DNA from: JAKFVC01 sp040386595
GTDB lineage: Bacteria; Planctomycetota; Planctomycetia; Planctomycetales; Planctomycetaceae
NCBI GenBank assembly: GCA_040386595.1
Contig: JAZKFE010000055.1
Span: 16,969-80,968 of the forward strand
Direction: 5' to 3'
DNA: 64,000 bases
Shown: positions 18,200 to 26,740 of the stretch, one piece after another
Position numbering within the stretch: the stretch's first letter is position 1
Layout: every line of letters starts with the position of its first letter
Notes under the pieces: generated by a model
Seen by the model: only the letters and a program-made list of their open reading frames with translations
Databases searched by the model: none
What the model was told of the DNA's origin: nothing
Translations under genes and position numbers: made by a program

Positions 18200-19051
18200 T
18201 TATTCTCTCGCGGGTAACCGTTCCAACGCAGTGGAACCAAAAAAGGGGGCGAGTTTGTCGGCTAACAGTTGCGATTTTCCAAGAAAGCAATCGCAGAAAC
18301 GGTTGGGACAAGTACGAGGACGGAGTGCCTGCTCCCAGTTGGGTTCGTAGCAATTGCCAATGATGTCGTCCACGAAATGGCAGCGGCGCATGTCTCCGCG
18401 GCCGTCGACCGTGAACGACATCTCCCCCGTCTGGCACTGCTTTCCTAACGATGGTTGCCGCCGCGCGGTCAGCAGAAATTGGGGATCAATGGCCTGGAAG
18501 CGACCGATTTCTTCCTCAGTATAAGGCCGGGGGCGGGGTTGGAGTGCGTTAATCCATAGATAGACGTCACGAGGCAATTGTTCGCGTAAGTTCGAAATCT
18601 CGTCGAGCATTTCCGGGACACCGACGGTGCCTACGCTAATCCGCACTCCTTGTTCCGCCACTAGGTTAACTCGTCGGACGAAAGCCTCAGTGGTGGTCTC
18701 GGTGGGGTGATAGGTTGCCCACAGTGATAAGCGGTCCGTCCGGCACTGTGCCAGCCAATCCAACCCGCACGACAGATTAGTCTGAATCGTCACCGATCCT
18801 ACCTGTGGCAAGTGAGAGAACTCGGCCAGCGTGCGGCGATACCAACTTCGTACCAAAGCTTCGCCCCACGGTGTAAACAGGATTTTCCATTCGTGGTGCG
18901 TTTGAAGTGTCATCCATTCGGAAAAACGGGCTAAGGCCGCGTGATCTCGTTCGAGTTGCCGAGGGGTATCCCGGCGCTTCGAGAATGGACAATACGCGCA
19001 GGCATAATTGCAACTGGAGAGAGGTCCGCGATAGAGCACCGACAGCTTCAT
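18200..19051 (-). CDS. STM4011-family radical SAM protein
   Basis: This 283-aa radical S-adenosylmethionine enzyme has the CX3CX2C motif near its start (C14, C18, C21 in SCNYACAYC) that binds the catalytic 4Fe-4S cluster. The C-terminal part is Cys-rich (CQTGEMSFTV, RRCHFVDDIIGNC, CPNRFCDCFLG), resembling a SPASM-like auxiliary cluster domain. Such domains are common in peptide-modifying radical SAM enzymes. The substrate is unknown. ATG 19051 overlaps the stop of the STM4012-like gene by 4 bp; the longer frame to 19342 lies inside that neighbour. It is the last gene of a seven-gene operon whose order and families match Salmonella STM4011-STM4015. Confidence 0.88.
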   Translation of the reverse strand: MKLSVLYRGPLSSCNYACAYCPFSKRRDTPRQLERDHAALARFSEWMTLQTHHEWKILFTPWGEALVRSWYRRTLAEFSHLPQVGSVTIQTNLSCGLDWLAQCRTDRLSLWATYHPTETTTEAFVRRVNLVAEQGVRISVGTVGVPEMLDEISNLREQLPRDVYLWINALQPRPRPYTEEEIGRFQAIDPQFLLTARRQPSLGKQCQTGEMSFTVDGRGDMRRCHFVDDIIGNCYEPNWEQALRPRTCPNRFCDCFLGKSQLLADKLAPFFGSTALERLPARE

Positions 19052-20385
19052 GACGGTACTTCCTGATTTCGACCTGCAGTAAATGCCCGCAGTCGGTCGC
19101 GCACCAGCGGCGAGTAAAGTATCGGGCCCACCTCGTCCGCATGCTCCAATCCTGCGGGGGTCAGTGACTCCCGCGTCTCCGTTCGCAGTAGCCAGCCGCG
19201 TGTTCGTAATTCGGTAATGCCCGAAATCGTATCGATGTCGGCTCCGGGAAATTGCTGTTCCAACTCCACAAGCGATAAGCCATCGGTCTGTAAGAGAGTT
19301 AAGATCACATACCGCCGCAGTTGCTCGTCGTCCGACAGCCACATTCCGTGGGTGGCGTGGGCGAAATCGTCATCCGACTGTGCAATCCAGTCGCGCACGA
19401 TTGAGCGTACCCCCGCCTGAGTGACCGCGAAGCGTGTGGCATAGTGCAGTTCGCGGGTGTATGACCGCGCACCGCATCCCAAACCAATCATGCCGTCCCG
19501 TTGGCAAGCATAGGCCGCGGGTTGCGCCGCGCGCGGTACCCGGAAGCAACGCAGGGATAATTGCTCGTATCCGTCGTCCAGCAATCGATCGCGGGCGATG
19601 CGATACAGGTCGGATCGATGCCCCACGGGGGACAGCCCTTGCCGTTCCAATCCCGTTTCGGGCCGCACGTACAACGGATACAGATAGAGTTCTTCGGGAC
19701 GGTATTGCAGAGCCGCTTGCAGTGATGCTTGCCACGACTCGGCCGATTGGTCTGGATGCCCGTAAATCAAATCCAGATTGAGATCGAATGACCCCGCATC
19801 GCGAATTGCCTGAATGGCGCGATGGACGGCCGGAGCCTGTTGTGGCCGTCCGAAGAGGCGTGTCTCGGTTTCTGAAAATGATTGCACTCCCAGGCTGACC
19901 CGCTGGATGCCAAAGTTGGCAAGGACACGCAGTCGATCGGGTGTCGCAGTCTCGGGGGACGTTTCAATCGATGTCGGCAAGCGGACAATGCTCACGTCGA
20001 GGACGGATTCGACCGCTGTGAGTAAGTCACTCAACTGCTGGGCCGACAAATAGGTGGGGGTTCCCCCGCCTATCGCAAACTGGTGGAACGTTGCTGTGGG
20101 GACCGCCTCCCTCACGACACGCATTTGTCGGCCGAGAGCCGCTAGATAGTCGTTGACGAGCGTCTCGGCAGGTTGCGATTGCGTGAAGAGATTGCAGAAT
20201 CCGCACCGCATTTCGCAGAACGGAATGTGCACATACAGCGACAAATTGCTGACGTCTTCGTCTCGCCAGACCGTGGCAATGGGGACGCGCGGCGTCAGTG
20301 GTCGATACGACGATTTGTGTGGATACGAATAGGCGTAAGCCGACAGTTCGCTCTGGGGCTCAGCGAGGGGAAGCAGGTGAGTCAT
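19048..20385 (-). CDS. STM4012-family radical SAM protein (HemN-like)
   Basis: The 445-aa protein resembles coproporphyrinogen III dehydrogenase-like (HemN/HemW) radical SAM enzymes. The motif YVHIPFCEMRCGFCNLF carries C57, C61 and C64 of the CX3CX2C cluster site. Next come FAIGGGTPTYL and the HemW-type RVSLGVQSFSE, and later DLIYGHPDQS. A C-terminal winged-helix-like region (YVILTLLQTDGLSLVELEQQF) is also HemN-like. A true HemN function is doubtful: the gene is embedded in the STM401x cluster, its family is named separately, and no haem gene is near. ATG 20385 overlaps the stop of the STM4013-like gene by 4 bp. Confidence 0.87.
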   Translation of the reverse strand: MTHLLPLAEPQSELSAYAYSYPHKSSYRPLTPRVPIATVWRDEDVSNLSLYVHIPFCEMRCGFCNLFTQSQPAETLVNDYLAALGRQMRVVREAVPTATFHQFAIGGGTPTYLSAQQLSDLLTAVESVLDVSIVRLPTSIETSPETATPDRLRVLANFGIQRVSLGVQSFSETETRLFGRPQQAPAVHRAIQAIRDAGSFDLNLDLIYGHPDQSAESWQASLQAALQYRPEELYLYPLYVRPETGLERQGLSPVGHRSDLYRIARDRLLDDGYEQLSLRCFRVPRAAQPAAYACQRDGMIGLGCGARSYTRELHYATRFAVTQAGVRSIVRDWIAQSDDDFAHATHGMWLSDDEQLRRYVILTLLQTDGLSLVELEQQFPGADIDTISGITELRTRGWLLRTETRESLTPAGLEHADEVGPILYSPLVRDRLRAFTAGRNQEVPS

Positions 20386-21182
20386 GCCGCCTCCCAATTC
20401 AGTTCGGCGTAAGGAACCGTCCACACGGTGGAATGCCCGATCCGGTGACCGGTCCAACCCTCTTCACCGAACAGCGTGCCATGATCCGACATCAAATAGG
20501 CGATTCCACGGCGCGGGCGTTGACGCAGTGCCATGAACAGCGGAGACAATTCTCGATCGACATATTCTAACGCGGCGGCTTGTGTCGCAGTCGATTCTCC
20601 CGTGGCATCAGGCAGGTAACTGCGAGTCGGCGGATGCGTGGCGGAGATGTTGATGAACAGGAACAGTGGCTGATCGGTCTTCGCCTGTTGCACGCTCTGA
20701 CAGGCTTGCCCGATCTGATGGCGTGTCGAATTGCGTTGTGACACACCGAATTCCGGGCGCCAGTGACTCTCCTGGAAAAACGACGGAAACACCGATCCCA
20801 AAGGGGTGGCTGGATTGAAGAAACCGACACCGCCGATGCAGACGGTGTGAAAACCTCGCGCTGCCAAACCTGACACGATATCCGAACCTTCCAGGTGGAG
20901 GGTGTCGGGCCCGATGCTGCGACTGCCGGGGAACTTCAGCACGAACGGCCGAAAGTGCCGTCCGGGATTGCTGGGGGTTGGCCAGAAGCCGGCGAAGAGA
21001 GCGGCATGGGCCGCATACGTAAAACTTCCCGGTGAATGTCGTGGTTCCCAACCTTGTGGGATGAGATCTCTAAGGAATGGGGTGCGATTCTTCTGCCAAG
21101 TTGACTCGGCGACGTCGAACCGCAGTGCGTCGAAGGTGATCATCAGAATGTCCGGTAGATCGCCCCGTTGAAGGTCGCTCAT
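20382..21182 (-). CDS. STM4013-family alkaline-phosphatase/sulfatase-fold hydrolase
   Basis: The 266-aa protein has the alkaline-phosphatase superfamily layout. A metal-binding aspartate is at D18 (MITFDALRFD), a nucleophile region is SFTYAAHAALFAGF, and a second metal site is SDHGTLFGEEGWTGHRIGH near the C-terminus. The nucleophile region has no cysteine, so it is not a formylglycine sulfatase; Thr or Ser may be the nucleophile. No signal peptide is seen, so it acts in the cytoplasm, unlike most sulfatases. It is short for the superfamily, which typically has 400-550 residues. It overlaps both neighbours by 4 bp. The substrate is unknown; a phosphate or sulfate ester made by the neighbouring enzymes is a plausible guess. 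Confidence 0.85.
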   Translation of the reverse strand: MSDLQRGDLPDILMITFDALRFDVAESTWQKNRTPFLRDLIPQGWEPRHSPGSFTYAAHAALFAGFWPTPSNPGRHFRPFVLKFPGSRSIGPDTLHLEGSDIVSGLAARGFHTVCIGGVGFFNPATPLGSVFPSFFQESHWRPEFGVSQRNSTRHQIGQACQSVQQAKTDQPLFLFINISATHPPTRSYLPDATGESTATQAAALEYVDRELSPLFMALRQRPRRGIAYLMSDHGTLFGEEGWTGHRIGHSTVWTVPYAELNWEAA

Positions 21183-22339
21183 CGGCAGAACTCCGGATGG
21201 GCGAGATATTCAGAGTGTAGCTCGGCTTCGTAGGTGGTCCGTCCCTCATGCAGCAAACCCGGCAGATAATCGCCGAATGCGTTTGCCTCCAGGATGGCAA
21301 ATTTCTTGTGATGGGGGCCGACTAGCACATCCAGACCGAGCATCCCGGCGTCTGGAAATACGGCCGCGGCTTGCTCACAGAGCGTGTTGAAGGAAGCGTA
21401 CGAATCTCCCAGCTGTTGGACCACGACTTCGCGAGGAATGCGTCGAGCATCCAGGTTCAAATTAGTAAAGGGAGAAGCGCTGGAGCGTCCCACGATGTGT
21501 TGCACCCGTCCCTGAATCATAATTACCCGCAGGTCGTACGGGCGGCCTTCCCAGTGGGCCTTGGGCAACCAGTCTTCCACAATAATCTGTTCCATCGCCA
21601 GCGTATCGATGAGCCAAGCGATCTCAAATTCCCGCCGGAGTTGCTGCGGACGCTTGGTCACGAACAGCCGTGGCCGGCCATTGGCCCAGGCGGTTTCGAC
21701 GGTGGTAATCGCCCGAACTCGGTCGTCACGCCACTCGAGAGCCACGGCCCCCATCGCCGAATAACCGTAACGCAGCTTGATGAAGATGCGGGCATGCCGT
21801 TCGGGGATTTGACGCCGCAGTTCCGCGTAGGTCGACACCGCTGGATATTGCCGGGGGATGGGTAATCCCGCACTCGACCACCGGGCCAGGCACTCGGCTT
21901 TATCAAACGCGGAGATCACGGATTCCGGCGTTGTCATCCAGTGGACATCAGGCTGACTCCATCTCGCGTCGATGTCTCGCATGATCTCTCGCAGACCGAG
22001 AAACCATTGTCGCGGATGAAGCATTTCTCCGCGATGGCACGTCAAATTGTCGATTTCAGAGGACGAGATCGGTACCCGCCGCTCGGTCTCGACGGCTGCA
22101 ATGCCAGCCTTCAGAAACGCGCGGATCGTCGCCGGGCACCCTCCAGGCGATTCCAGTCTGATCAGCGTTCCCGGCCGAGGACTCTCGCAGTTGCCATGGA
22201 TCACATCGAGATACGAAACGGCCTGCACCCGAGGCGCACCACAACGATGGGCCGTGTCGGCGAAAGTGGCGACCCGGGGGGAATTCTCCGGGCCGACGAT
22301 CAAGATCTCCGGCAACCGGTGGCCGTCCTCATTCCGCAT
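21179..22339 (-). CDS. STM4014-family protein, ATP-grasp-like
   Basis: The 386-aa protein shows a degenerate ATP-grasp pattern. K188 (RIFIKLRYGYSAMG) fits the nucleotide-binding lysine, and the EQIIVEDWL segment (250-258) fits the linker. DLRVIMIQG (269-277), D337 (GLDVLV) and E351/N353 (ILEANAFGD) fit the acidic metal-binding positions. ATP-grasp enzymes join a carboxylate to an amine or thiol through an acylphosphate. The N-terminal ~130 residues resemble the pre-ATP-grasp region, beginning with ILIVGPENSPR. The ATG at 22339 overlaps the upstream gene by 11 bp and the end overlaps the downstream gene by 4 bp. The product is unknown; the family is named after Salmonella STM4014. Confidence 0.82.
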   Translation of the reverse strand: MRNEDGHRLPEILIVGPENSPRVATFADTAHRCGAPRVQAVSYLDVIHGNCESPRPGTLIRLESPGGCPATIRAFLKAGIAAVETERRVPISSSEIDNLTCHRGEMLHPRQWFLGLREIMRDIDARWSQPDVHWMTTPESVISAFDKAECLARWSSAGLPIPRQYPAVSTYAELRRQIPERHARIFIKLRYGYSAMGAVALEWRDDRVRAITTVETAWANGRPRLFVTKRPQQLRREFEIAWLIDTLAMEQIIVEDWLPKAHWEGRPYDLRVIMIQGRVQHIVGRSSASPFTNLNLDARRIPREVVVQQLGDSYASFNTLCEQAAAVFPDAGMLGLDVLVGPHHKKFAILEANAFGDYLPGLLHEGRTTYEAELHSEYLAHPEFCR

Positions 22340-23246
22340 GAACAATGGGTCTCCAATCGTCTTCCGGCTCCTGCAGGTCATCCGCAATCACTTCGCATTT
22401 TAAGATCTGCTGCAACGCCGCAATCTGCTGTTCCGAGGCATAGTGGTGCGAGATGTTTAATGTTTTTAGCTGTGGATAGGCGGTCAATCCGGTCAATGAT
22501 TGCACTCCTTCGCCGTCCAGATTTCCGAGCGAGAGGTCCAAGGTCTCCAGGCGCGAGGTGATGGGAGAATTCACGATGACAGCCGCGATTTCATTCACGA
22601 TTTCGCTGTTCATCAGCCCCAGCCACTTGAGTTTGGGAAATAAACGACCCGAGAGCAATGGCTGTAGATCTTCCACCCCGCCGTCGAAACCGTAGTTCGA
22701 TTCACCCAGTAAGAGTTCCAGATGCTCCAATGCGGGGAACTCGCAGAGGAAAATCTCACGAATGAGTTCCCGCGACAAGCCACCGGTTTCGATGGCCAGT
22801 TCGCGGAGGTTGTCGTGTCGCACCTTAGAGAAGGACAATTCTGCACCACCGCGGATTCGCAGCGATTGGAGATTGGGGAACGCGCGGAGCAACGGGGAGA
22901 CGTCGGACTGATTGATCCAGGAGATTTCACACTCTTCGAGAACCATCTCGCCGAAAAACAGGTGCTTCAATCCCTGCAATTTAGGGGCTGCCGCAGCGAG
23001 CGCCGCGACCACCTCTTTGGAATTCTCCCCTTCGCAACTGCCTGTCCAGCCGCCAATGATTAGCTTGGTCAAACGATTGATTTGAGGTTGTTGCAGGAGC
23101 GCGGTTAGTCGGTCGCCGATCGTGACGTCATCATCGTACTCCTCGCTCAGACGGTAAGCGATCTCCGGCCCCTGCCAGTCGTCGGCCGTATTAAAATTGA
23201 CGACTTTAACCCCGTGAAACTGGTCAATGTGCTCGCTGTATGTCAT
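22329..23246 (-). CDS. STM4015-family leucine-rich repeat protein
   Basis: This 305-aa protein consists of leucine-rich repeats such as LQGLKHLFFGEM, FPNLQSLRIRGG, FPALEHLELLLG and YPQLKTLNISHH, with no signal peptide or membrane segment. The N-terminus (MTYSEHIDQFHGVKVVNF) matches how STM4015-family proteins begin. LRR domains bind proteins or peptides, so it may present a substrate to the radical SAM enzymes or be the substrate itself; both are inference. ATG 23246 is preferred over 23324 because the upstream extension is low-quality and ATG 23246 begins the family-like sequence. It is separated by 97 bp from the preceding LRR gene and overlaps the next gene by 11 bp. Confidence 0.83.
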   Translation of the reverse strand: MTYSEHIDQFHGVKVVNFNTADDWQGPEIAYRLSEEYDDDVTIGDRLTALLQQPQINRLTKLIIGGWTGSCEGENSKEVVAALAAAAPKLQGLKHLFFGEMVLEECEISWINQSDVSPLLRAFPNLQSLRIRGGAELSFSKVRHDNLRELAIETGGLSRELIREIFLCEFPALEHLELLLGESNYGFDGGVEDLQPLLSGRLFPKLKWLGLMNSEIVNEIAAVIVNSPITSRLETLDLSLGNLDGEGVQSLTGLTAYPQLKTLNISHHYASEQQIAALQQILKCEVIADDLQEPEDDWRPIVHAE

Positions 23247-23342
23247 ATCGGATCTCGATGTGGGAGTAAGAGACGGTCTAATAAACCCGAACAAAATCTC
23301 GGCTGCGGTTCCGAACCACCACAACGGATTTTGCCGGGAATT

Positions 23343-24395
23343 CTAAGTTTCCAGAATGGGTTGATAATCGTCGGGATCGTCGAAGCCGGCGATCCAGGCA
23401 GCGGCAGCACGGCACGTGGGGGTGACGGGGGGGACGCGAATCATGTATTGCCGTCCGGTTGAGGGACAGAAGCAGGACATCGCGACCAGATCTTCGTCTC
23501 CTTCCAACTTTACTCGCATCAACTGACGCTGTCCCCCTGGATCGACGTCACGGTCGAGGATTTCAGCGTGCGAATCCTGCAAAAATCGCCCATAACCGTA
23601 ACGGTCCAGCATGACGCGGCGTCGTTCCGCATTCCGCTCACCAAGGACTTCAGCAACGTGAATCTGTTCGGGGTGGAAGGCAATCCGCCGGTCGACATTG
23701 ATGCCCGCCCAACGCAGCTGGGTTCCCTGTAGCCCTTGAGGCAAGAGGGTTTCGTCAGTCAATCCGCTGTGTCCTAAATCCACCCAGCCGCTGACTGACA
23801 GATTTGCCGGCAATGATGTCAAATTGGGGCAGTCTCGGATGTTGAGATGTGCCAGCCGGTGAAGATACGGTGGCAATGTCCTGAGGGCGGTACAACCACG
23901 CAATTGCAGTCGGCCACTACGAATCTGGGCCGATTCAGGCCATGTTTCGAATGCCCAGCAACCAGTGAGGTCTAGAAACCAGACGTCCAAGTTTTCGGGC
24001 AATTTCGTCAGCGAGGTACAGCTTCGCAGGAGCAGAGTGCCGACAGTGAAATCACTGGGTAAGTTTTCAAGCAATTCGCAACCTGTCAGGTCGAGTCGCG
24101 AGGTCACTTGCAGGTCGCTTGGCAGTGTGGTGATTGACGTACGTGACAGATTGAGCTCATAGCACGTCAAGCGACTTGGTAGCGTGACTGATTCTTGTCC
24201 GCTTAGATCCAGCACGTCGACGGAAAGACCGTCGGGAAAGGTGGGCGGTAATCGACGTTCAGACTTCTGTGAATAATCAAGCACTCCCGAGACCGTCAGA
24301 TCGGCGGGGGCAGTGCCAGATTTGAGCACTTTGTAGGCTTGTTCGGCGGAAATGGACGTCATGATGCCTGCGTTGTAAGGGCTGGAAAAGTCCAT
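23343..24395 (-). CDS. LRR protein with C-terminal DUF6745-like domain
   Basis: The 350-aa protein has an N-terminal ~215-residue array of short leucine-rich repeats (LTCYELNLSRTSITTLPSDL, RLDLTGCELLENLPSDF, HLNIRDCPNLTSLPANL). A C-terminal ~120 residues follow, carrying EILDRDVDPGGQRQLMRV, GDEDLVAMSCFCPSTGRQYMIRVPP and TCRAAAAWIAGF. That tail matches the DUF6745 domain often fused to LRRs. No export signal is seen. The ATG at 24395 follows the TGA of the small gene directly (TGAATG), indicating coupled translation. A second ATG at 24362 is possible. The function is unknown. Confidence 0.78.
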   Translation of the reverse strand: MDFSSPYNAGIMTSISAEQAYKVLKSGTAPADLTVSGVLDYSQKSERRLPPTFPDGLSVDVLDLSGQESVTLPSRLTCYELNLSRTSITTLPSDLQVTSRLDLTGCELLENLPSDFTVGTLLLRSCTSLTKLPENLDVWFLDLTGCWAFETWPESAQIRSGRLQLRGCTALRTLPPYLHRLAHLNIRDCPNLTSLPANLSVSGWVDLGHSGLTDETLLPQGLQGTQLRWAGINVDRRIAFHPEQIHVAEVLGERNAERRRVMLDRYGYGRFLQDSHAEILDRDVDPGGQRQLMRVKLEGDEDLVAMSCFCPSTGRQYMIRVPPVTPTCRAAAAWIAGFDDPDDYQPILET

Positions 24396-24698
24396 TCAAT
24401 CCCGCACGACACGAATTTCTCGTGGCGAGTACTCCCTCTGCCGCCAGACGCGGTATCCACCCCGTGGCAATTCAATGGGACCATGCTCCTGATGGATCAG
24501 CGTGGCGCGCTCGCCGGTGACTCGTAGAAAGAGTTCCCCTTGCATCTGGTACAAGGTGGCCGCATCCTTCTCGGCAATGCGGTGCGAGTGACCCGTAAGT
24601 TCACCCTCGGCCAGCACCAGATGTTGGACCTGCCGTGCATCAGGGGGAATGTCTGCGACATTTTCCACGAGGAGATCACCGTGTCGGTAGAGTGGCAT
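24396..24698 (-). CDS. Small beta-rich protein heading the STM401x-like operon
   Basis: The 100-aa protein is unrecognised by family. It has alternating hydrophobic strands (HLVLAEGELTGHSHRI, ATLIHQEHGPIELPRGGYRVWRQREY) that suggest a compact beta-barrel. The pattern GELTGHSHRI with nearby histidines is striking and could bind a metal, but this is not proven. ATG 24698 has GGAAGG six bases upstream, a good ribosome-binding site; the longer frame to 24740 is not needed. Its stop abuts the start of the LRR/DUF6745 gene. It is the first gene of the minus-strand run ending at 18200, so the operon promoter should lie in 24699-25460. Confidence 0.75.
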   Translation of the reverse strand: MPLYRHGDLLVENVADIPPDARQVQHLVLAEGELTGHSHRIAEKDAATLYQMQGELFLRVTGERATLIHQEHGPIELPRGGYRVWRQREYSPREIRVVRD

Positions 24699-25460
24699 GA
24701 ATGAACCTTCCGAGCTCGGGTGCAAGCCGACAAAAGACACCTCTTTGATAATCTACTTCACGCTGAACGACTTGTACAGACATTAACTCCTTTGCCTTGT
24801 TGCAGAATCGCATTAATGCTCGTTTATGTGACCCGTGTGAGAGTTTCGCACTTTCAAAGAATCGCCACTAGAACTTCTTCACAGCGTTTTCTGAGCTCCC
24901 TTTAGATTCTTGACTCGTTGGTGCTGCTCACTCTTTTTGTTCTAAAGCCCGATCCTATTTTGTCTCTGTGGGTTACGTGCTACCTCGGCCGATCTACCGC
25001 TTGCCGAAGATGATTGCGCGCATCACTGAATTCTTTGCACCCTTTGCGATTCTGCTCCCTTTAGTCTCATTGGTTTCGTCTCGTCGTTGTGCGAAACACC
25101 TGCCGAGTAGCAGTGGGTGACACCACACTGACGGCCCAAAACACGAATCCTGCGGCGCGTGAAATTGATGTGTTCACAGTGCGAAAACTTCACTTTTCGG
25201 AATAGGCGTTCAAATCGGACTCCTGATCGCCGCGTCGCTCCATTCACCGGGGATCGTCGATTTTTTCGTGGTTCGCCCTCACTTTTTTGATGATCTTAAA
25301 TTAAGACGACAAGGAGGGAACACCTGCGGTGGATCCCTCATGTTGGCAACGATGCCCAGGCAGTCTATGACGACTTGGTGGGCATTGGTGGTTCTGCCGA
25401 GTTTGCTGCTCGGGCGAGAAGTGTCAGTGCTCGACATCTCCAGAGATTTAGGTAAACCAT
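24699..25460. other. 762-bp divergent promoter region, no gene seen
   Basis: This stretch separates the seven-gene minus-strand operon from the plus-strand HD-GYP regulator and must hold both promoters. I recognise no tRNA, riboswitch or conserved gene. Short frames here lack plausible starts and family features. AT-rich stretches near 24890-24960 could be promoter elements. Confidence 0.4.
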
Positions 25461-26603
25461 ATGTCAATTGGGCCAGGAATGAATTCAACTCAGCAACCCG
25501 CTCAGGTCCTGATAGTCGACGACGAACGCTATGTGCGTGAAATCGTCCTCAAATGGCTGGAGCGAGTGGGCTATGAGTGTACCTGTGCCGAAAGTGTGGG
25601 AGCCGCTCGCGAGATCCTGGAACAGCGGACGTTCGATCTCATCACCTCGGATATTTCTATGCCCGGCGAATCGGGGATGGAACTGTTACGCCTTGTCCGG
25701 GATAAGTATCCCGACACTGCCGTGTTGATGCTGACGGCCAACGCTGACACGCGTCTGGCCGTGCAGGCATTGACGCTGGGAGCCTACGGCTATCTGCTCA
25801 AACCGGTCGAACGCGAAGAGTTGCTGTGTCAGATCGAACGTGCCTTGGAGCACAATCGACTGGTCGTCGAAAATCGGGAATACACCAACCTGCTGGAGTG
25901 GAAAGTTCGCGAGCAGACGCGACATATCCGCCTGGCACACGAAGAGACCATTCAGCGTTTGGTCACCGCCTGCATGTTTCGCGATGACGAAACCGGGGGG
26001 CATATTAAGCGGACAGGGTTAGCCAGCGCCCTGGTGGCTCAAGCCGCCGGGTGGTCGACCGAAATGGTGGAGCTCATTCAGCTGGCGGCACCGATGCATG
26101 ACGTCGGCAAAGTCGGTATTCCAGATGCGATCTTACGGAAACCGGGCAAGCTGACCCCTGAAGAGTTTCGCATCATGCAGCAGCATACGGTGATTGGTGC
26201 GGACATGTTGTCCGGATCGCTGTCACCGGTCTTGCAGATGGCCGAGCAGATCGCTCATTTCCATCATGAACGCTGGGATGGAACGGGTTATCCCAATCGT
26301 CTGGCCGGCGAAGACATTCCCAAGGCGGCCAGAATTCTGGCGATTATTGACGTCTACGACGCCCTAACTCATGACCGCGTCTATCGTCGGGCTTTACCCG
26401 AAGAGCAAGTCCTACAGATCATCGAAGCAGGCCGCGGAACCCATTTTGACCCGGGCGTGGTCCGCGCATTCTTCGAGGCGCTACCCGGAATTCGGGCAGT
26501 GAATGTCTATGAGCTCGACCCGGAACTCGATGCGTATTCCGAATCGGCACCGCAACTCCAGGTCGCCTGGATTTCGGATGATTCGACGCTGATGGCGACC
26601 TAA
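25461..26603 (+). CDS. Response regulator with HD-GYP c-di-GMP phosphodiesterase domain (RpfG-like)
   Basis: The 380-aa protein joins an N-terminal receiver domain (acidic pair D20/D21, phosphoacceptor D64 in TSDISMPGE, K114 in YLLKPVE) to an HD-GYP domain (about 160-355). The latter has ETGGHIKRTG, the HD pair H213/D214 in PMHDVGKVGIPD and HHERWDGTGYP (GTGYP 274-278). A short coiled linker lies at 130-160. Such proteins hydrolyse cyclic di-GMP in response to phosphorylation by a sensor kinase. No kinase gene is adjacent, so its partner is elsewhere. ATG 25461 has AGG 9 bases upstream; an in-frame ATG at 25479 is a second possibility. A family-1 hairpin starts 24 bp after the stop. Confidence 0.92.
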   Translation: MSIGPGMNSTQQPAQVLIVDDERYVREIVLKWLERVGYECTCAESVGAAREILEQRTFDLITSDISMPGESGMELLRLVRDKYPDTAVLMLTANADTRLAVQALTLGAYGYLLKPVEREELLCQIERALEHNRLVVENREYTNLLEWKVREQTRHIRLAHEETIQRLVTACMFRDDETGGHIKRTGLASALVAQAAGWSTEMVELIQLAAPMHDVGKVGIPDAILRKPGKLTPEEFRIMQQHTVIGADMLSGSLSPVLQMAEQIAHFHHERWDGTGYPNRLAGEDIPKAARILAIIDVYDALTHDRVYRRALPEEQVLQIIEAGRGTHFDPGVVRAFFEALPGIRAVNVYELDPELDAYSESAPQLQVAWISDDSTLMAT

Positions 26604-26626
26604 CAGAAAACGCGGTGAAAGATCCC

Positions 26627-26707
26627 GGGAGGGTGAGGCTCCTGCCGAACTGCTTGGTCTTTCGAACCTCGGTAGACATGGCGGTTCGGCAGGAGCCTCA
26701 CCCTCCC
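26627..26707. repeat. Long hairpin repeat, GGGAGGGTGAGGC family (copy 2)
   Basis: The arms GGGAGGGTGAGGCTCCTGCC... and its complement enclose a short loop; the stem is about 27 bp. The element lies between the convergent HD-GYP and aminotransferase genes, where it could serve as a bidirectional terminator, although no T-tracts flank it. Confidence 0.9.
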
Positions 26708-26740
26708 AGTTGATTCAAATCGCGTGCGACCGGCACGCTC

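Noticed and set aside
19048..20385. Annotation as HemN/HemW
   Set aside because: The radical SAM motif is HemN-like, but the gene is locked into the STM401x operon and no haem gene is nearby, so a STM4012 call is preferred.
24741..25460. Short frames upstream of the HD-GYP gene (for example 25268-25540)
   Set aside because: They have no family features and one overlaps the HD-GYP start; the stretch is better read as promoter DNA.
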